Source of the DNA: JACMLD01 sp033761915
GTDB lineage: Bacteria > Bacteroidota > Bacteroidia > Chitinophagales > Chitinophagaceae
DNA: 64,000 nucleotides
Direction: 5' to 3'
Assembly: GCA_033761915.1 (NCBI GenBank)
Contig: JANRMC010000156.1
Span: forward strand, 1 to 64,000
Shown here one piece after another: positions 17,790 to 25,636 of this stretch; the first letter of the stretch is position 1; each line of letters opens with the position of its first letter. Position numbers and translations under genes: made by a program. The notes under the pieces are model-generated. The model was not told the origin of the DNA. It ran no database searches and saw only the letters and a program-made list of their open reading frames with translations.

Positions 17790-18242
17790 ATGAAAAGTGC
17801 CCGTTTAATTAAAGCCACCATTTTAGGAGCCACTATTTTATTTGCTGCTGTTAGCGCTGAAGCACAAGACACTAAAGTTAGTCCGCCCGTTAAAAAAGAA
17901 GTAAGAGACCGTGTAGAGGATAAGAGAGATAAGAAAGAAGATGTGCGTGATAAACGTGAGAATGTGCGTGACCGCAAAGAAAACCGCCGCGACCGCAGGG
18001 AAGATGTAAGAGATAAAGCAGAAGACAAGCGTGATGCCCGTGAAGATGTACGGGATGCCCAACACGATGGTGGCCGCCGCGATAAAATTGAAGACAAACG
18101 TGATGCCCGCGAAGATGTAAGGGACGCCAAAGAAGATAAGCGTGACAAACGTGAAGACGTAAGAGACCGTAAAGAAAATAAAAGAGACAGAAAAGAAAAT
18201 GTGCGTGACCATAAAGAAGACAAAAGAGACAGAAAGCATTAA
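17790..18242 (+). CDS. Secreted Asp/Glu/Lys/Arg heptad-repeat protein
   Basis: 150 residues: a signal peptide (1-26, ending AEAQ), a short linker with two Pro, and then about sixteen copies of a seven-residue unit, [DN]-[VKR]-R-D-[KRA]-[KR]-E (about residues 38-150). One unit is broken by HDGGRRDKI. The region is almost only D, E, K and R and has no hydrophobic seam, so it should form an exposed single alpha-helix rather than a coiled coil. The DNA repeats in 21-bp units. The reverse strand is also open, which is a by-product of the repeat. Function is unknown. Its own upstream region is AT-rich and a terminator follows. Confidence 0.8.
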   Translation: MKSARLIKATILGATILFAAVSAEAQDTKVSPPVKKEVRDRVEDKRDKKEDVRDKRENVRDRKENRRDRREDVRDKAEDKRDAREDVRDAQHDGGRRDKIEDKRDAREDVRDAKEDKRDKREDVRDRKENKRDRKENVRDHKEDKRDRKH

Positions 18243-18261
18243 TTTTTAAGCCTGCAATAAA

Positions 18262-18296
18262 TAAAGAAGGTGGCCATTGGCCACCTTCTTTATTTT
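18262..18296. terminator. Bidirectional terminator
   Basis: AAAGAAGGTGGCC and GGCCACCTTCTTT form a 13-bp stem around ATT, with A/T-rich ends on both sides. It serves the + gene ending at 18242 and the - gene ending at 18290, whose stop codon lies in the distal stem. Confidence 0.85.
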
Positions 18297-20398
18297 GATG
18301 TATACTTTTGATGCCGTATCATCCAATCGGCACATTGGTAATAAGCAATGGCTTTTTTACGCAGGGCAGAATCCATAGCAATGGCAGTTGCCTGGCCGGT
18401 GGTAAAATCTGGCAATAGCATTTCTGCTTTTCTTACAGGGCTTAACACCACCATTTTTTGCTGGGCAATATAACCAAGCCCCTGGTAGGTGCTTACAAAA
18501 GCTTTTTCTTGTGTGGTGTCTCTAACAAAAATATCCTGCCCCAAAAATTTAGAAGTATAATCCATTTTTAATAAACCCAGAATGGTAGGGGCCATATCCA
18601 TTTGTGCAGTAAGGCGGGTATATTGTTGTGGGGCTATTAAACCCGGTGCATAAATCATACAGGGTATGTGGTAAGAAGGTATGGGCAATTTTACTTTGCC
18701 CGAAGTGCTGGCACAATGGTCTGCAATAATTACAAAAATGGTGTTTTTAAACCAGGCGGTTTGTTTTGCTTCACGTATAAATTTACCAATCGCATAATCG
18801 GTATATTTTACGGCACCGCCCCTTCTCTGTTCTGTAGGTGGTATATCAATCCTTCCTTCGGGGTAGGTATAGGGCCGGTGGTTAGAAACCGTCATTATAT
18901 GTGCAAAGAAGGGTTGTTGTTTGTTATTAACAGCATTCAGGTTTTTTATGGCCAGTGTAAACAAATCTTCATCGGCCACGCCCCAGATATTTGCATAATG
19001 TACTTCAGCGTCGGCCAAAGCAGTGCGGTCAATTACCGTATACCCGTTATTGCCAAAATAATAACTCATATTATCAAAATAGCCATAACCACCATACATA
19101 TAATAAGTAGCATAGCCCTTGCTTTTAAACACACTGCCTAAAGAAAAAAGATGTTCGTTGTGTGGCCGTTTTACAATACTCTGGCCCGGAGAAGGCGGTA
19201 AAGAAAGTGAAAGCGCCTCCAGGCCCCTTACCGTTCGGGTGCCGGAAGAATACATGCTTCTGAAAAACAAACTTTCCTTGGCAAGGCTATCAAGATTTGG
19301 GGTAATATTTTCTGTGCCGCCAAAAGCTGCCATAAAATCGGCACTCAGGCTTTCTACACTTATTAAAACAACGTTCAGTTTTTTTTCTTCTTCTTTATAG
19401 TTAATGCTGCGTTCAATATTAAATACATCGTCAGAAACAAAACTGCTTACAGAGTCTTTTAATTGCTGCCGCAATGTGCTGAAGGCTTCCTGCAAGGGTA
19501 GTGTCTGATAGAATTTTTCATATTCCAGCTCATTGCTCTGAAAGGCAAGGGCAAATTCGTAAATACCATTTCCGGCCAGTTCATTAGCCACTTCATTATT
19601 ACTAAAGCGTCTTAGGTTGGCACCAATAAGCCAGCTGCCTGCTACTGGTAATGCAAATAAAATGAACGCCACCAGGCTGCGGCTTTTAAAACTCTGTACA
19701 GATTGTAAAGAATCATTCATTGCTTTACGCAACAACCAAACAACAATAGCCGTAAAACCCAGCACGGCAGTTACTATCCAAAATACCGGGTAACTTTCTT
19801 TTATATTACCCACCACTTCATTAGTATATACCAGGTAGTCTACTGCAATAAAATTATAACGGGTGGTAAACTCATCCCAAAAAAACCATTCGCTGATGGC
19901 ATTAAATAATAATAGAAAAACCGTAATGGCAACATCCACCACCAATACCACTTTGCGCCATTTGTTTTTTGTTGCCGGGGTGCTGTACAATAAAAACAGG
20001 TAAAGCAAAAAGCGAAGCAGAAAAAAACCAGCCACCGCCCAATGCAGTTTTTTATCAAAGTCTTTTGGAATAATAAAATTGGTAAAAGCAGCAATGCCTA
20101 TAAGCACTATAAAAAAAACAACGGCCCACCATTTTTCTTTTTGCCGGTACATGGTGTTATTTAAAAACCATAAATGCCAGATTAACGGCACCAGCACAAA
20201 ACAGGCAATAATAAAATCATATACCAGGCCAATAGCAAAAACACCCAGCAGGTTTTTAAAATCCCAGTCAAACAGTAGTGGCCTTGTTAGCAGTAGTACC
20301 AGCCTGGTACTGGTAAACAATAAAACACTAAATGCTATTAAATAAAAAACAACAGCAAAACGGCTTTTATTAATAAACCCGGCAAGCTTTTTAAACAT
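18290..20398 (-). CDS. LTA-synthase-like sulfatase-fold membrane enzyme
   Basis: 702 residues: five membrane segments in the first about 290, then a periplasmic alkaline-phosphatase/sulfatase-fold domain. VVLISVESLSADFM brings the first metal Glu, the Thr nucleophile lies in SSGTRTVRG, and metal ligands appear in VADEDLF, SNHRPY and IADHCAS. This is the lipoteichoic-acid-synthase / phosphoglycerol-transferase architecture. In Gram-negatives such proteins move phosphoglycerol or phosphoethanolamine onto glycans or lipids, and the substrate is not known here. The ATG at 20398 (FKKLAGFINKSRF) is chosen. The longer ORF would start inside the previous gene and cross a terminator. Confidence 0.85.
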   Translation of the reverse strand: MFKKLAGFINKSRFAVVFYLIAFSVLLFTSTRLVLLLTRPLLFDWDFKNLLGVFAIGLVYDFIIACFVLVPLIWHLWFLNNTMYRQKEKWWAVVFFIVLIGIAAFTNFIIPKDFDKKLHWAVAGFFLLRFLLYLFLLYSTPATKNKWRKVVLVVDVAITVFLLLFNAISEWFFWDEFTTRYNFIAVDYLVYTNEVVGNIKESYPVFWIVTAVLGFTAIVVWLLRKAMNDSLQSVQSFKSRSLVAFILFALPVAGSWLIGANLRRFSNNEVANELAGNGIYEFALAFQSNELEYEKFYQTLPLQEAFSTLRQQLKDSVSSFVSDDVFNIERSINYKEEEKKLNVVLISVESLSADFMAAFGGTENITPNLDSLAKESLFFRSMYSSGTRTVRGLEALSLSLPPSPGQSIVKRPHNEHLFSLGSVFKSKGYATYYMYGGYGYFDNMSYYFGNNGYTVIDRTALADAEVHYANIWGVADEDLFTLAIKNLNAVNNKQQPFFAHIMTVSNHRPYTYPEGRIDIPPTEQRRGGAVKYTDYAIGKFIREAKQTAWFKNTIFVIIADHCASTSGKVKLPIPSYHIPCMIYAPGLIAPQQYTRLTAQMDMAPTILGLLKMDYTSKFLGQDIFVRDTTQEKAFVSTYQGLGYIAQQKMVVLSPVRKAEMLLPDFTTGQATAIAMDSALRKKAIAYYQCADWMIRHQKYTSK

Positions 20399-20424
20399 AT
20401 ATTTCTTTATAAAAATTAGCAAGC

Positions 20425-20456
20425 AACAAAAAACCCCTGCTGTTGGCAGGGGTTGC
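20425..20456 (-). terminator. Intrinsic terminator after the deoxyhypusine-synthase-like gene
   Basis: On the minus strand the stem AACCCCTGC / GCAGGGGTT with a 5-base loop ends in a T-run (the A-run 20427-20433 on +). It separates this gene from the LTA-synthase-like gene. Confidence 0.85.
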
Positions 20457-20462
20457 ATTTTT

Positions 20463-21437
20463 TTACCATCCCAGTATCCATGCAAACATAAGTGGTGCCA
20501 CTATGGTAGCATCACTTTCTACAATAAACTTGGGGGTGTGTATGTCTAACTTACCCCAGGTAATTTTTTCGTTGGGCACAGCACCGCTGTAAGAACCAAA
20601 AGAAGTGGTGCTGTCAGATATCTGGCAGAAGTAACTCCAGAATGGTACATCGTGCCACTCCAGGTCCTGGTACATCATGGGTACCACGCAAATCGGAAAG
20701 TCTCCGGCAATACCGCCACCAATCTGAAAGAAGCCCACGCCTTTACCACCCGAGTTCTGGCGATACCAATCGGCCAGCCACACCATATATTCAATACCGC
20801 TTTTAACAGTGCTGGCTTTTAATTCTCCTTTAATAACATAGCTGGCAAAAATATTACCGGTGGTACTGTCCTCCCAACCCGGCACCACAATCGGAATATT
20901 TTTTTCTGCTGCAGCTACAATCCAGCTATCCTTGGGGTCTATTTCATAATACTGTTTCAAATCTCCGCTTAAAACGGTTTTGTATAAAAACTCATGCGGA
21001 AAGTAACGTTCTCCTTTTGCTTCTGCTTCCACCCACTGCTGATGCAGGTGTTTTTGTAAACGGCGGAACGCTTCTTCTTCCGGAATGCAGGTATCTGTAA
21101 CGCGGTTGTAATGATTTTCTAACAAATCCCACTCTTCCTGCGGTGTTAAATCTCTGTAGTTAGGTACTCTTTTATAATGAGAGTGTGCCACCAGGTTCAT
21201 TACATCTTCTTCCAGGTTAGCACCGGTGCAACTGATAATTTGTACTTTATCCTGCCGTATCATTTCAGCCAAACTTAAACCCAACTCTGCGGTACTCATA
21301 GCACCCGCCAATGTAATCATCATTTTACCACCTTCTGCCAAATGCGTTTCATATCCTTTTGCTGCATCCATTAAAGCCGCCGCATTAAAATGGCGGTAAT
21401 GATGCTGTATGTACTGAGAAACCGGTCCTTTGCTCAT
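20463..21437 (-). CDS. Deoxyhypusine-synthase family protein
   Basis: 324-residue NAD-dependent enzyme of the deoxyhypusine/homospermidine synthase family. Visible: AGAMSTAELGLSLAEMI, SCTGANLEEDVMNLV, VPGWEDSTTGN, GFFQIGGGIAGDFPICV, and EKITWGKLDIHTP, where the Lys in WGK corresponds to the lysine that forms the enzyme-imine in eukaryotic DHS. Bacteria have no eIF5A to modify, so a polyamine product (homospermidine or spermidine from spermidine or agmatine/putrescine donors) is a likelier role. That is inference. The ATG at 21437 is used. It is a single gene with its own terminator. Confidence 0.85.
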   Translation of the reverse strand: MSKGPVSQYIQHHYRHFNAAALMDAAKGYETHLAEGGKMMITLAGAMSTAELGLSLAEMIRQDKVQIISCTGANLEEDVMNLVAHSHYKRVPNYRDLTPQEEWDLLENHYNRVTDTCIPEEEAFRRLQKHLHQQWVEAEAKGERYFPHEFLYKTVLSGDLKQYYEIDPKDSWIVAAAEKNIPIVVPGWEDSTTGNIFASYVIKGELKASTVKSGIEYMVWLADWYRQNSGGKGVGFFQIGGGIAGDFPICVVPMMYQDLEWHDVPFWSYFCQISDSTTSFGSYSGAVPNEKITWGKLDIHTPKFIVESDATIVAPLMFAWILGW

Positions 21438-21529
21438 ACTATTGGTTTTAGCCCGCAAAAATAATATAAATGATGGGTACTGCTTAAAAATTATAGGTTA
21501 ACTATTAGCCCGGGTTATTAAGTTTTTTT

Positions 21530-21692
21530 GGTAACCGGCAGCGGTTCTTTGGGCAACAGTTGTTGCGTCGCACACTTGAACAGTACTTGGTTTATGGTAC
21601 TGCTATGGACTATTAACTATTGACCATGGACATACCTTAGCACAAGTGTGCGACGCAACCGGTGCCGCGCAGAATTACTAAAGCTGGTAACA
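21530..21692 (+). repeat. Palindromic intergenic repeat with a different core (copy 8)
   Basis: Outer arms are GGTAACCGGCAGC (from 21530) and AGCTGGTAACA (21682-21692). Inner arms are GTTGCGTCGCACACTT (21562-21577) and AAGTGTGCGACGCAAC (21644-21659), both perfect. The core is not the usual GGTATAGGG hairpin but a TATGGACTATTAACTATTGA-type sequence. Confidence 0.9.
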
Positions 21693-21711
21693 TAAACTCT
21701 TTTTATTACCT

Positions 21712-21719
21712 TATTTTTG
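21712..21719 (+). promoter_or_regulatory. -7 promoter element for psd
   Basis: TATTTTTG fits the TAnnTTTG consensus and lies 17 bases before the psd ATG. Confidence 0.5.
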
Positions 21720-21736
21720 CGCTTTAAGTAAAACAC

Positions 21737-22399
21737 ATGTACATACACAAAGAAGGTTATAAACCCATTGCCATCAGCGCCATCATTTTTGGTATCATTA
21801 ATTTGCTTTCTTTTTATTTTATCAGTTACTCATTGCCCTGGTTAAGCTGGGTAATTTTTATTGGTACGTTTGGTTTACTGTTGTTTATTATTTCTTTTTT
21901 CAGAATACCCAACCGCCATTTAAGTTTTGATGATAATAAAATTATTGCCCCGGCCGATGGCAAAGTGGTGGTAATAGAAGAAGCGGTGGATGAAGAATAT
22001 TTTAAAGAAAAACGCCTGCAGGTTTCTATTTTTATGAGTCCGGCCAATGTGCATGTAAACCGCTACCCGGTTAATGGCAGTGTGGTGTACAATCAATATC
22101 ACAAAGGCAAATACCTGGTGGCCTGGAACCCCAAATCTTCAACCGAAAATGAACGCCACTCTGTTGTGTTGCGCCATACCACAACCGGTAAAGAAATATT
22201 GGTAAAACAAATTGCCGGCGCCCTTGCCAAGCGCATTATTAATTATAGCAGCGTAGGGCAAACTGTAAAGCAAAACGAAGAGCTGGGCTTTATACGTTTT
22301 GGCAGCCGTGTAGATGTTTTGTTGCCAGTGGGCACCAAAGTGCATGTACAGTTAAACCAAACCACGCAAGGCGGCGTTACGGTGTTGGCTTCGTGGTAA
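21737..22399 (+). CDS. psd: Phosphatidylserine decarboxylase (short, archaeal-type proenzyme)
   Basis: 220-residue decarboxylase that makes phosphatidylethanolamine at the inner membrane. Two N-terminal membrane segments (about 10-55) are followed by IIAPADGKVVVIEE, SIFMSPANVHVNRYPVNG (active-site His), and the self-cleavage site FGSRVDV near residue 200, where the Ser becomes the pyruvoyl group. This is the short form found in Bacteroidota and archaea. It stands alone, behind a repeat and its own promoter. Confidence 0.92.
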   Translation: MYIHKEGYKPIAISAIIFGIINLLSFYFISYSLPWLSWVIFIGTFGLLLFIISFFRIPNRHLSFDDNKIIAPADGKVVVIEEAVDEEYFKEKRLQVSIFMSPANVHVNRYPVNGSVVYNQYHKGKYLVAWNPKSSTENERHSVVLRHTTTGKEILVKQIAGALAKRIINYSSVGQTVKQNEELGFIRFGSRVDVLLPVGTKVHVQLNQTTQGGVTVLASW

Positions 22400-22411
22400 G
22401 CACAATGCGGC

Positions 22412-24142
22412 TTAAAACCTTCTTGCCAGCGTAATACTGTTTTTAAATTTTTGTGTTTTGCCGTTTAAGGCAAAAACTTCTGTAAGCACTACATAAGTGC
22501 CAATGGGCAGCTTTTGGTTGTTTTCATCCAACCCATCCCACGGGTAGCTGCCTTTTAAACCACATAAAGCATTGCGGGTTAAAAATTTTACCGGTTTGCC
22601 CTGGGCATTGTATATGGTAATGTTGCACACAAAACCCGGGCTGTTAAACTGGTAATTAATAAAAGCATTATCATCAAAGCCATCGTTATCTGGTGAGAAA
22701 ACGGCGGGGGTAATGGTTATACTGCCCGTTGCTATTGCCGCAGCCTTGTATTGAGAGTTTTGATAACCGGGTGTGCCATAACCGGCACTGGTGGCAGCAC
22801 TGTGCCAGTTGCCCGCATCTGTGGTGGGGTTATTATAGTTAATGCGTTCTAAAGCTACGCCCTCGTTATTATCAATCAGTTTAAAATGCCATTTTTCATC
22901 ATAACGCAACTCATCCGTAATTTTTCCCTGTGCATTTAAAACTACGGCAATGCCTTTATCATCGGGGTAAGAAGGCATTGCGGGTAATACAATAATAGTA
23001 GCCGCGTCTTTAACCAGGTATTGTTGTTGCAATATTGCAGCATCTTCTGTAAGCACTATATACTGCTGCGGAAATAATAAATAGTCTTCTGTGCTAACCT
23101 GCTTTACGCTGCCAATAACGCCGCTGCTGTTTCGGTTGGCTATATAAATATCTTTCAGGTTAATAATTTTTACAGAGCGGTTATACAGTTCTAAATAATC
23201 AACCCCATCGGGCTTGGGGTTAAATAAAATTTCGTTGATCACCACCTCAAAACTATCCGCTGCTGTAGCCCAGCCAGCTTGTGCTGTATTATAAATACCA
23301 ATAGTGTTGCCTACGCAATCGGTAACACCATTCACCGTTACTTTATACGCCTTGTTGCGGGGTATAGCGGCATTCAGTTTTAATACAACCCGGTCGTACA
23401 TTGGTGGCAAAGCCACAATATTGTTGTTAATAACAATGCCATCGCTTATTTGATAGTTGGCGGGCACTACTGCTTTTACACTGTCTAAAGACTCATTAAA
23501 AACAAGGGTTATGGTTACGCTGTCTGTGGCAAATGCTCTTGCTAAGGCGGGTGTTGTATTGTCTTTATTAATACCATCAGCCGAATTTTTTTTACCGGGT
23601 GTGCCGCCTTTGGGGTCTTCACTGGCTTTCCAGTTAGCGGCACCGGTGCAGGGGTTTTTGGTATCTATCATTTCTAAAGACCAGCCACCATCGCTTTTAA
23701 CAGCATTATTATACCAAGCTTTAATATATGTCACGGCATGTATAGTGCTGCCTTGCGGAGAACGCAGGTATACAATATCCCCATCATTATCTAAAGAAGG
23801 AAAATTGCTTACGCCAATGGTAGTGCCAAAAGCCGACAATGCTGTTGCAGCGCTGTTGGTGCAAATGGCCACACTGCTATCTGGCTGTAATATAAAACTG
23901 GTAGTAATGGTGGCGGTGCTGCTGCCATCGCTTATTTTCCAGCCGTTTAAGTTTATAGGCAAATTGGTGGTATTGCGCAATTCAATATACTCTGTGTTGG
24001 GTAATGCCACCACCGGCAATGGGTCGGCCATCACTTCACTAATGACGATTGCATAGCGCTGCACCGGTTGTGAAAAACAAAGCAGCCGTAGCAGCACTGC
24101 AACTACCGTTAGTTTAAGGTTCAATGATTTTTTTATCTGCAT
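22412..24142 (-). CDS. Secreted lamin-tail-domain protein with Ig-like C-terminus
   Basis: 576 residues. Signal peptide (about 1-27), first lamin-tail domain (about 32-165: VISEVMADP, TEYIELRNTT, INLNGWKISDGS), a bacterial Ig-like / SbsA-type segment (about 200-290), a second lamin-tail domain (about 297-450: VVINEILFNPKPDGVDYLELYN), and a C-terminal FlgD-like or gliding-type beta domain (about 475-576: ITPAVFSPDNDGFDDNA, ITIYNAQGKPVKFL, WDGLDENNQKLPIGTYVV). This last part is of the kind used as a type IX secretion signal or just before it. It is probably a surface protein. No enzyme motif is present. Confidence 0.85.
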   Translation of the reverse strand: MQIKKSLNLKLTVVAVLLRLLCFSQPVQRYAIVISEVMADPLPVVALPNTEYIELRNTTNLPINLNGWKISDGSSTATITTSFILQPDSSVAICTNSAATALSAFGTTIGVSNFPSLDNDGDIVYLRSPQGSTIHAVTYIKAWYNNAVKSDGGWSLEMIDTKNPCTGAANWKASEDPKGGTPGKKNSADGINKDNTTPALARAFATDSVTITLVFNESLDSVKAVVPANYQISDGIVINNNIVALPPMYDRVVLKLNAAIPRNKAYKVTVNGVTDCVGNTIGIYNTAQAGWATAADSFEVVINEILFNPKPDGVDYLELYNRSVKIINLKDIYIANRNSSGVIGSVKQVSTEDYLLFPQQYIVLTEDAAILQQQYLVKDAATIIVLPAMPSYPDDKGIAVVLNAQGKITDELRYDEKWHFKLIDNNEGVALERINYNNPTTDAGNWHSAATSAGYGTPGYQNSQYKAAAIATGSITITPAVFSPDNDGFDDNAFINYQFNSPGFVCNITIYNAQGKPVKFLTRNALCGLKGSYPWDGLDENNQKLPIGTYVVLTEVFALNGKTQKFKNSITLARRF

Positions 24143-24166
24143 TCCTCAATAAATCTATCAAATAAT

Positions 24167-24197
24167 TTTGGCATGTAAAGCAGCTACTCTATTTTTG
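24167..24197 (+). promoter_or_regulatory. Consensus Bacteroidota promoter for the asd leader
   Basis: TTTG (24167-24170), a 19-base spacer and TATTTTTG (24190-24197) match the -33/-7 consensus in sequence and spacing. Transcription should start near 24202, just before the leader ORF. Confidence 0.75.
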
Positions 24198-24205
24198 CCA
24201 CCGCA

Positions 24206-24262
24206 ATGACAAATAAGAAACATACAAAATGCACCAAGAAACGTTTCCGCAGGGAAGGTTAA
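24206..24262 (+). CDS. Putative attenuation leader peptide before asd
   Basis: An 18-codon ORF reading MTNKKHTKCTKKRFRREG. Five of its residues are Lys and three are Thr, with AAG-AAA pairs at codons 4-5 and 11-12. Asd makes the common precursor of Lys, Thr and Met, so these are regulatory codons of the right kind. It begins a few bases after the predicted transcription start and ends 39 bases before an intrinsic terminator. Its last codons contain GGAAGG (24253-24258), the complement of the terminator's CCTTCC. The peptide has no similarity to a known small protein that I can recognise. Assignment as a leader is inferred from architecture. Confidence 0.55.
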   Translation: MTNKKHTKCTKKRFRREG

Positions 24263-24295
24263 TAGCATTCTGTATAGTTACTCTATAAAAAATGT

Positions 24296-24327
24296 AAAAA
24301 GCCTTCCACAACGGAAGGCTTTTTTTA
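24296..24327 (+). terminator. Intrinsic terminator / attenuator before asd
   Basis: GCCTTCC (24301-24307) pairs with GGAAGGC (24313-24319) over ACAAC, with flanking A's and T's that extend the stem and a run of eight T's (24320-24327). It lies 65 bases before the asd ATG. The only gene upstream on this strand is the 18-codon ORF, so it must act on the leader transcript. Confidence 0.9.
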
Positions 24328-24391
24328 TCTGTCAAATTCTATTTATTAACTAAAAACTTCCTGCAAAGGAAGATTGGGGGGAAACAAAATT

Positions 24392-25399
24392 ATGAAAGTT
24401 GCAGTAGTGGGTGCTACCGGTTTAGTGGGCACCAAAATGTTACAGGTATTAGCAGAAAGAAATTTTCCGGTTACAGAACTGGTACCCGTTGCTTCTGAAA
24501 GAAGCGTAGGTAAAGAAGTAAGCTTTAAAGGCAAAGCGTATAAAGTGGTTAGTATGCAAGATGGCATTGCCGCCAAACCTGCTGTGGCTATTTTTTCTGC
24601 AGGTGGCAGCACTTCTTTAGAATGGGCGCCTCAGTTTGCAGCGGCCGGCATTACTGTAATTGATAACTCCAGCGCATGGCGCATGGACCCCACCAAAAAG
24701 TTAGTGGTGCCAGAAGTTAATGCCAATGTATTAACCAAAGACGATAAAATTATTGCCAACCCCAATTGCTCTACCATACAAATGGTGGTGGCTTTGCAAC
24801 CACTGCATAAAAAGTATCAAATAAAAAGAGTGGTGGTATCTACTTACCAAAGCGTAACCGGCACCGGTAAAAAAGCAGTAGACCAGTTAATGGGTGAAAG
24901 AGCAAAAGCCGTTAAAGGCGCTAATGATGAATACCCCATGGCGTATAAATATGCTATAGACCTGAATGTAATTCCGCAGATTGATGTGTTTTTAGATAAT
25001 GGCTATACCAAAGAAGAAATGAAAATGGTAAAAGAAACCTGTAAAATTATGGGCGATGACAGCATACGGGTTACTGCTACCACCGTACGTATACCGGTAA
25101 TGGGTGGCCACAGCGAAAGTGTGAACATAGAATTTGCCAACGACTTTGATGTAAATGAAGTAAAAGCATTATTAGCCGCCGCACCCGGTGTAGTGGTAAC
25201 TGATGATTTGGCTAACCAGCAATACCCCATGCCTAAAGATGCGCATGAAAAAGATGAAGTGTTTGTAGGCCGCATCCGCAGAGATGAAACACAAGCCAAC
25301 ACTTTAAATATGTGGATTGTGAGCGATAACCTGCGTAAAGGCGCCGCCACCAACGCGGTGCAAATTGCAGAATATCTTTTAGGCAAAGGCTTATTATAG
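24392..25399 (+). CDS. asd: Aspartate-semialdehyde dehydrogenase
   Basis: 335-residue NADPH-dependent enzyme reducing aspartyl phosphate to aspartate semialdehyde, the branch point to lysine/diaminopimelate, threonine and methionine. N-terminal VAVVGATGLVGTKML is the nucleotide-binding loop. IFSAGGSTS, DNSSAWRMD, the catalytic Cys in NPNCSTIQM, YQSVTGTGKKAVDQL, and the acid-base His in VMGGHSESVNIE are all present. The ATG at 24392 fits the family start exactly. It has an unusual regulated 5' leader (24167-24327) and its own terminator. Confidence 0.95.
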   Translation: MKVAVVGATGLVGTKMLQVLAERNFPVTELVPVASERSVGKEVSFKGKAYKVVSMQDGIAAKPAVAIFSAGGSTSLEWAPQFAAAGITVIDNSSAWRMDPTKKLVVPEVNANVLTKDDKIIANPNCSTIQMVVALQPLHKKYQIKRVVVSTYQSVTGTGKKAVDQLMGERAKAVKGANDEYPMAYKYAIDLNVIPQIDVFLDNGYTKEEMKMVKETCKIMGDDSIRVTATTVRIPVMGGHSESVNIEFANDFDVNEVKALLAAAPGVVVTDDLANQQYPMPKDAHEKDEVFVGRIRRDETQANTLNMWIVSDNLRKGAATNAVQIAEYLLGKGLL

Positions 25400-25427
25400 T
25401 TTTTCCGTTCTCTCACATTAAAACAAC

Positions 25428-25459
25428 CGGCTGTGCCTTTTAAGGCACAGCTTTTTTTA
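25428..25459 (+). terminator. Intrinsic terminator after asd
   Basis: GCTGTGCCTT (25430-25439) and AAGGCACAGC (25442-25451) form a 10-bp stem followed by TTTTTTTA. Confidence 0.9.
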
Positions 25460-25461
25460 TT

Positions 25462-25630
25462 GGTTAACCGGCAGTGGTAATACTATAATGCATCGTTGCG
25501 TCGCACACTTGTACAGAAGAACAGGTATAAGCTAAAGAGTATAGGGCCTTAAACCCTACGCCCAATACCTTTTACCATAGTTGAAGTGTGCGACGCAACC
25601 ACTGCTGATAAAAGCGTTGCTGCCGGGTAA
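25462..25630 (+). repeat. Palindromic intergenic repeat, full length (copy 9)
   Basis: Outer arms are GGTTAACCGGCAG and CTGCCGGGTAA. Inner arms are perfect: GTTGCGTCGCACACTT (25495-25510) and AAGTGTGCGACGCAAC (25584-25599). The core has AGTATAGGGCC and CCCAATACCTTTTACCATA. It lies between convergent asd and the barrel-protein gene, after the asd terminator. Confidence 0.92.
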
Positions 25631-25636
25631 TAAAAA

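Noticed and set aside
17762..18239. Long open frames on the strand opposite the charged repeat gene
   Set aside because: They arise from the 21-bp repeat and give Ser/Leu-rich or hydrophobic low-complexity products without a signal, start context or homology.
20399..20485. N-terminal extension of the LTA-synthase-like protein
   Set aside because: It would cross the terminator of the preceding gene and overlap its coding end. The ATG at 20398 starts the membrane domain properly.
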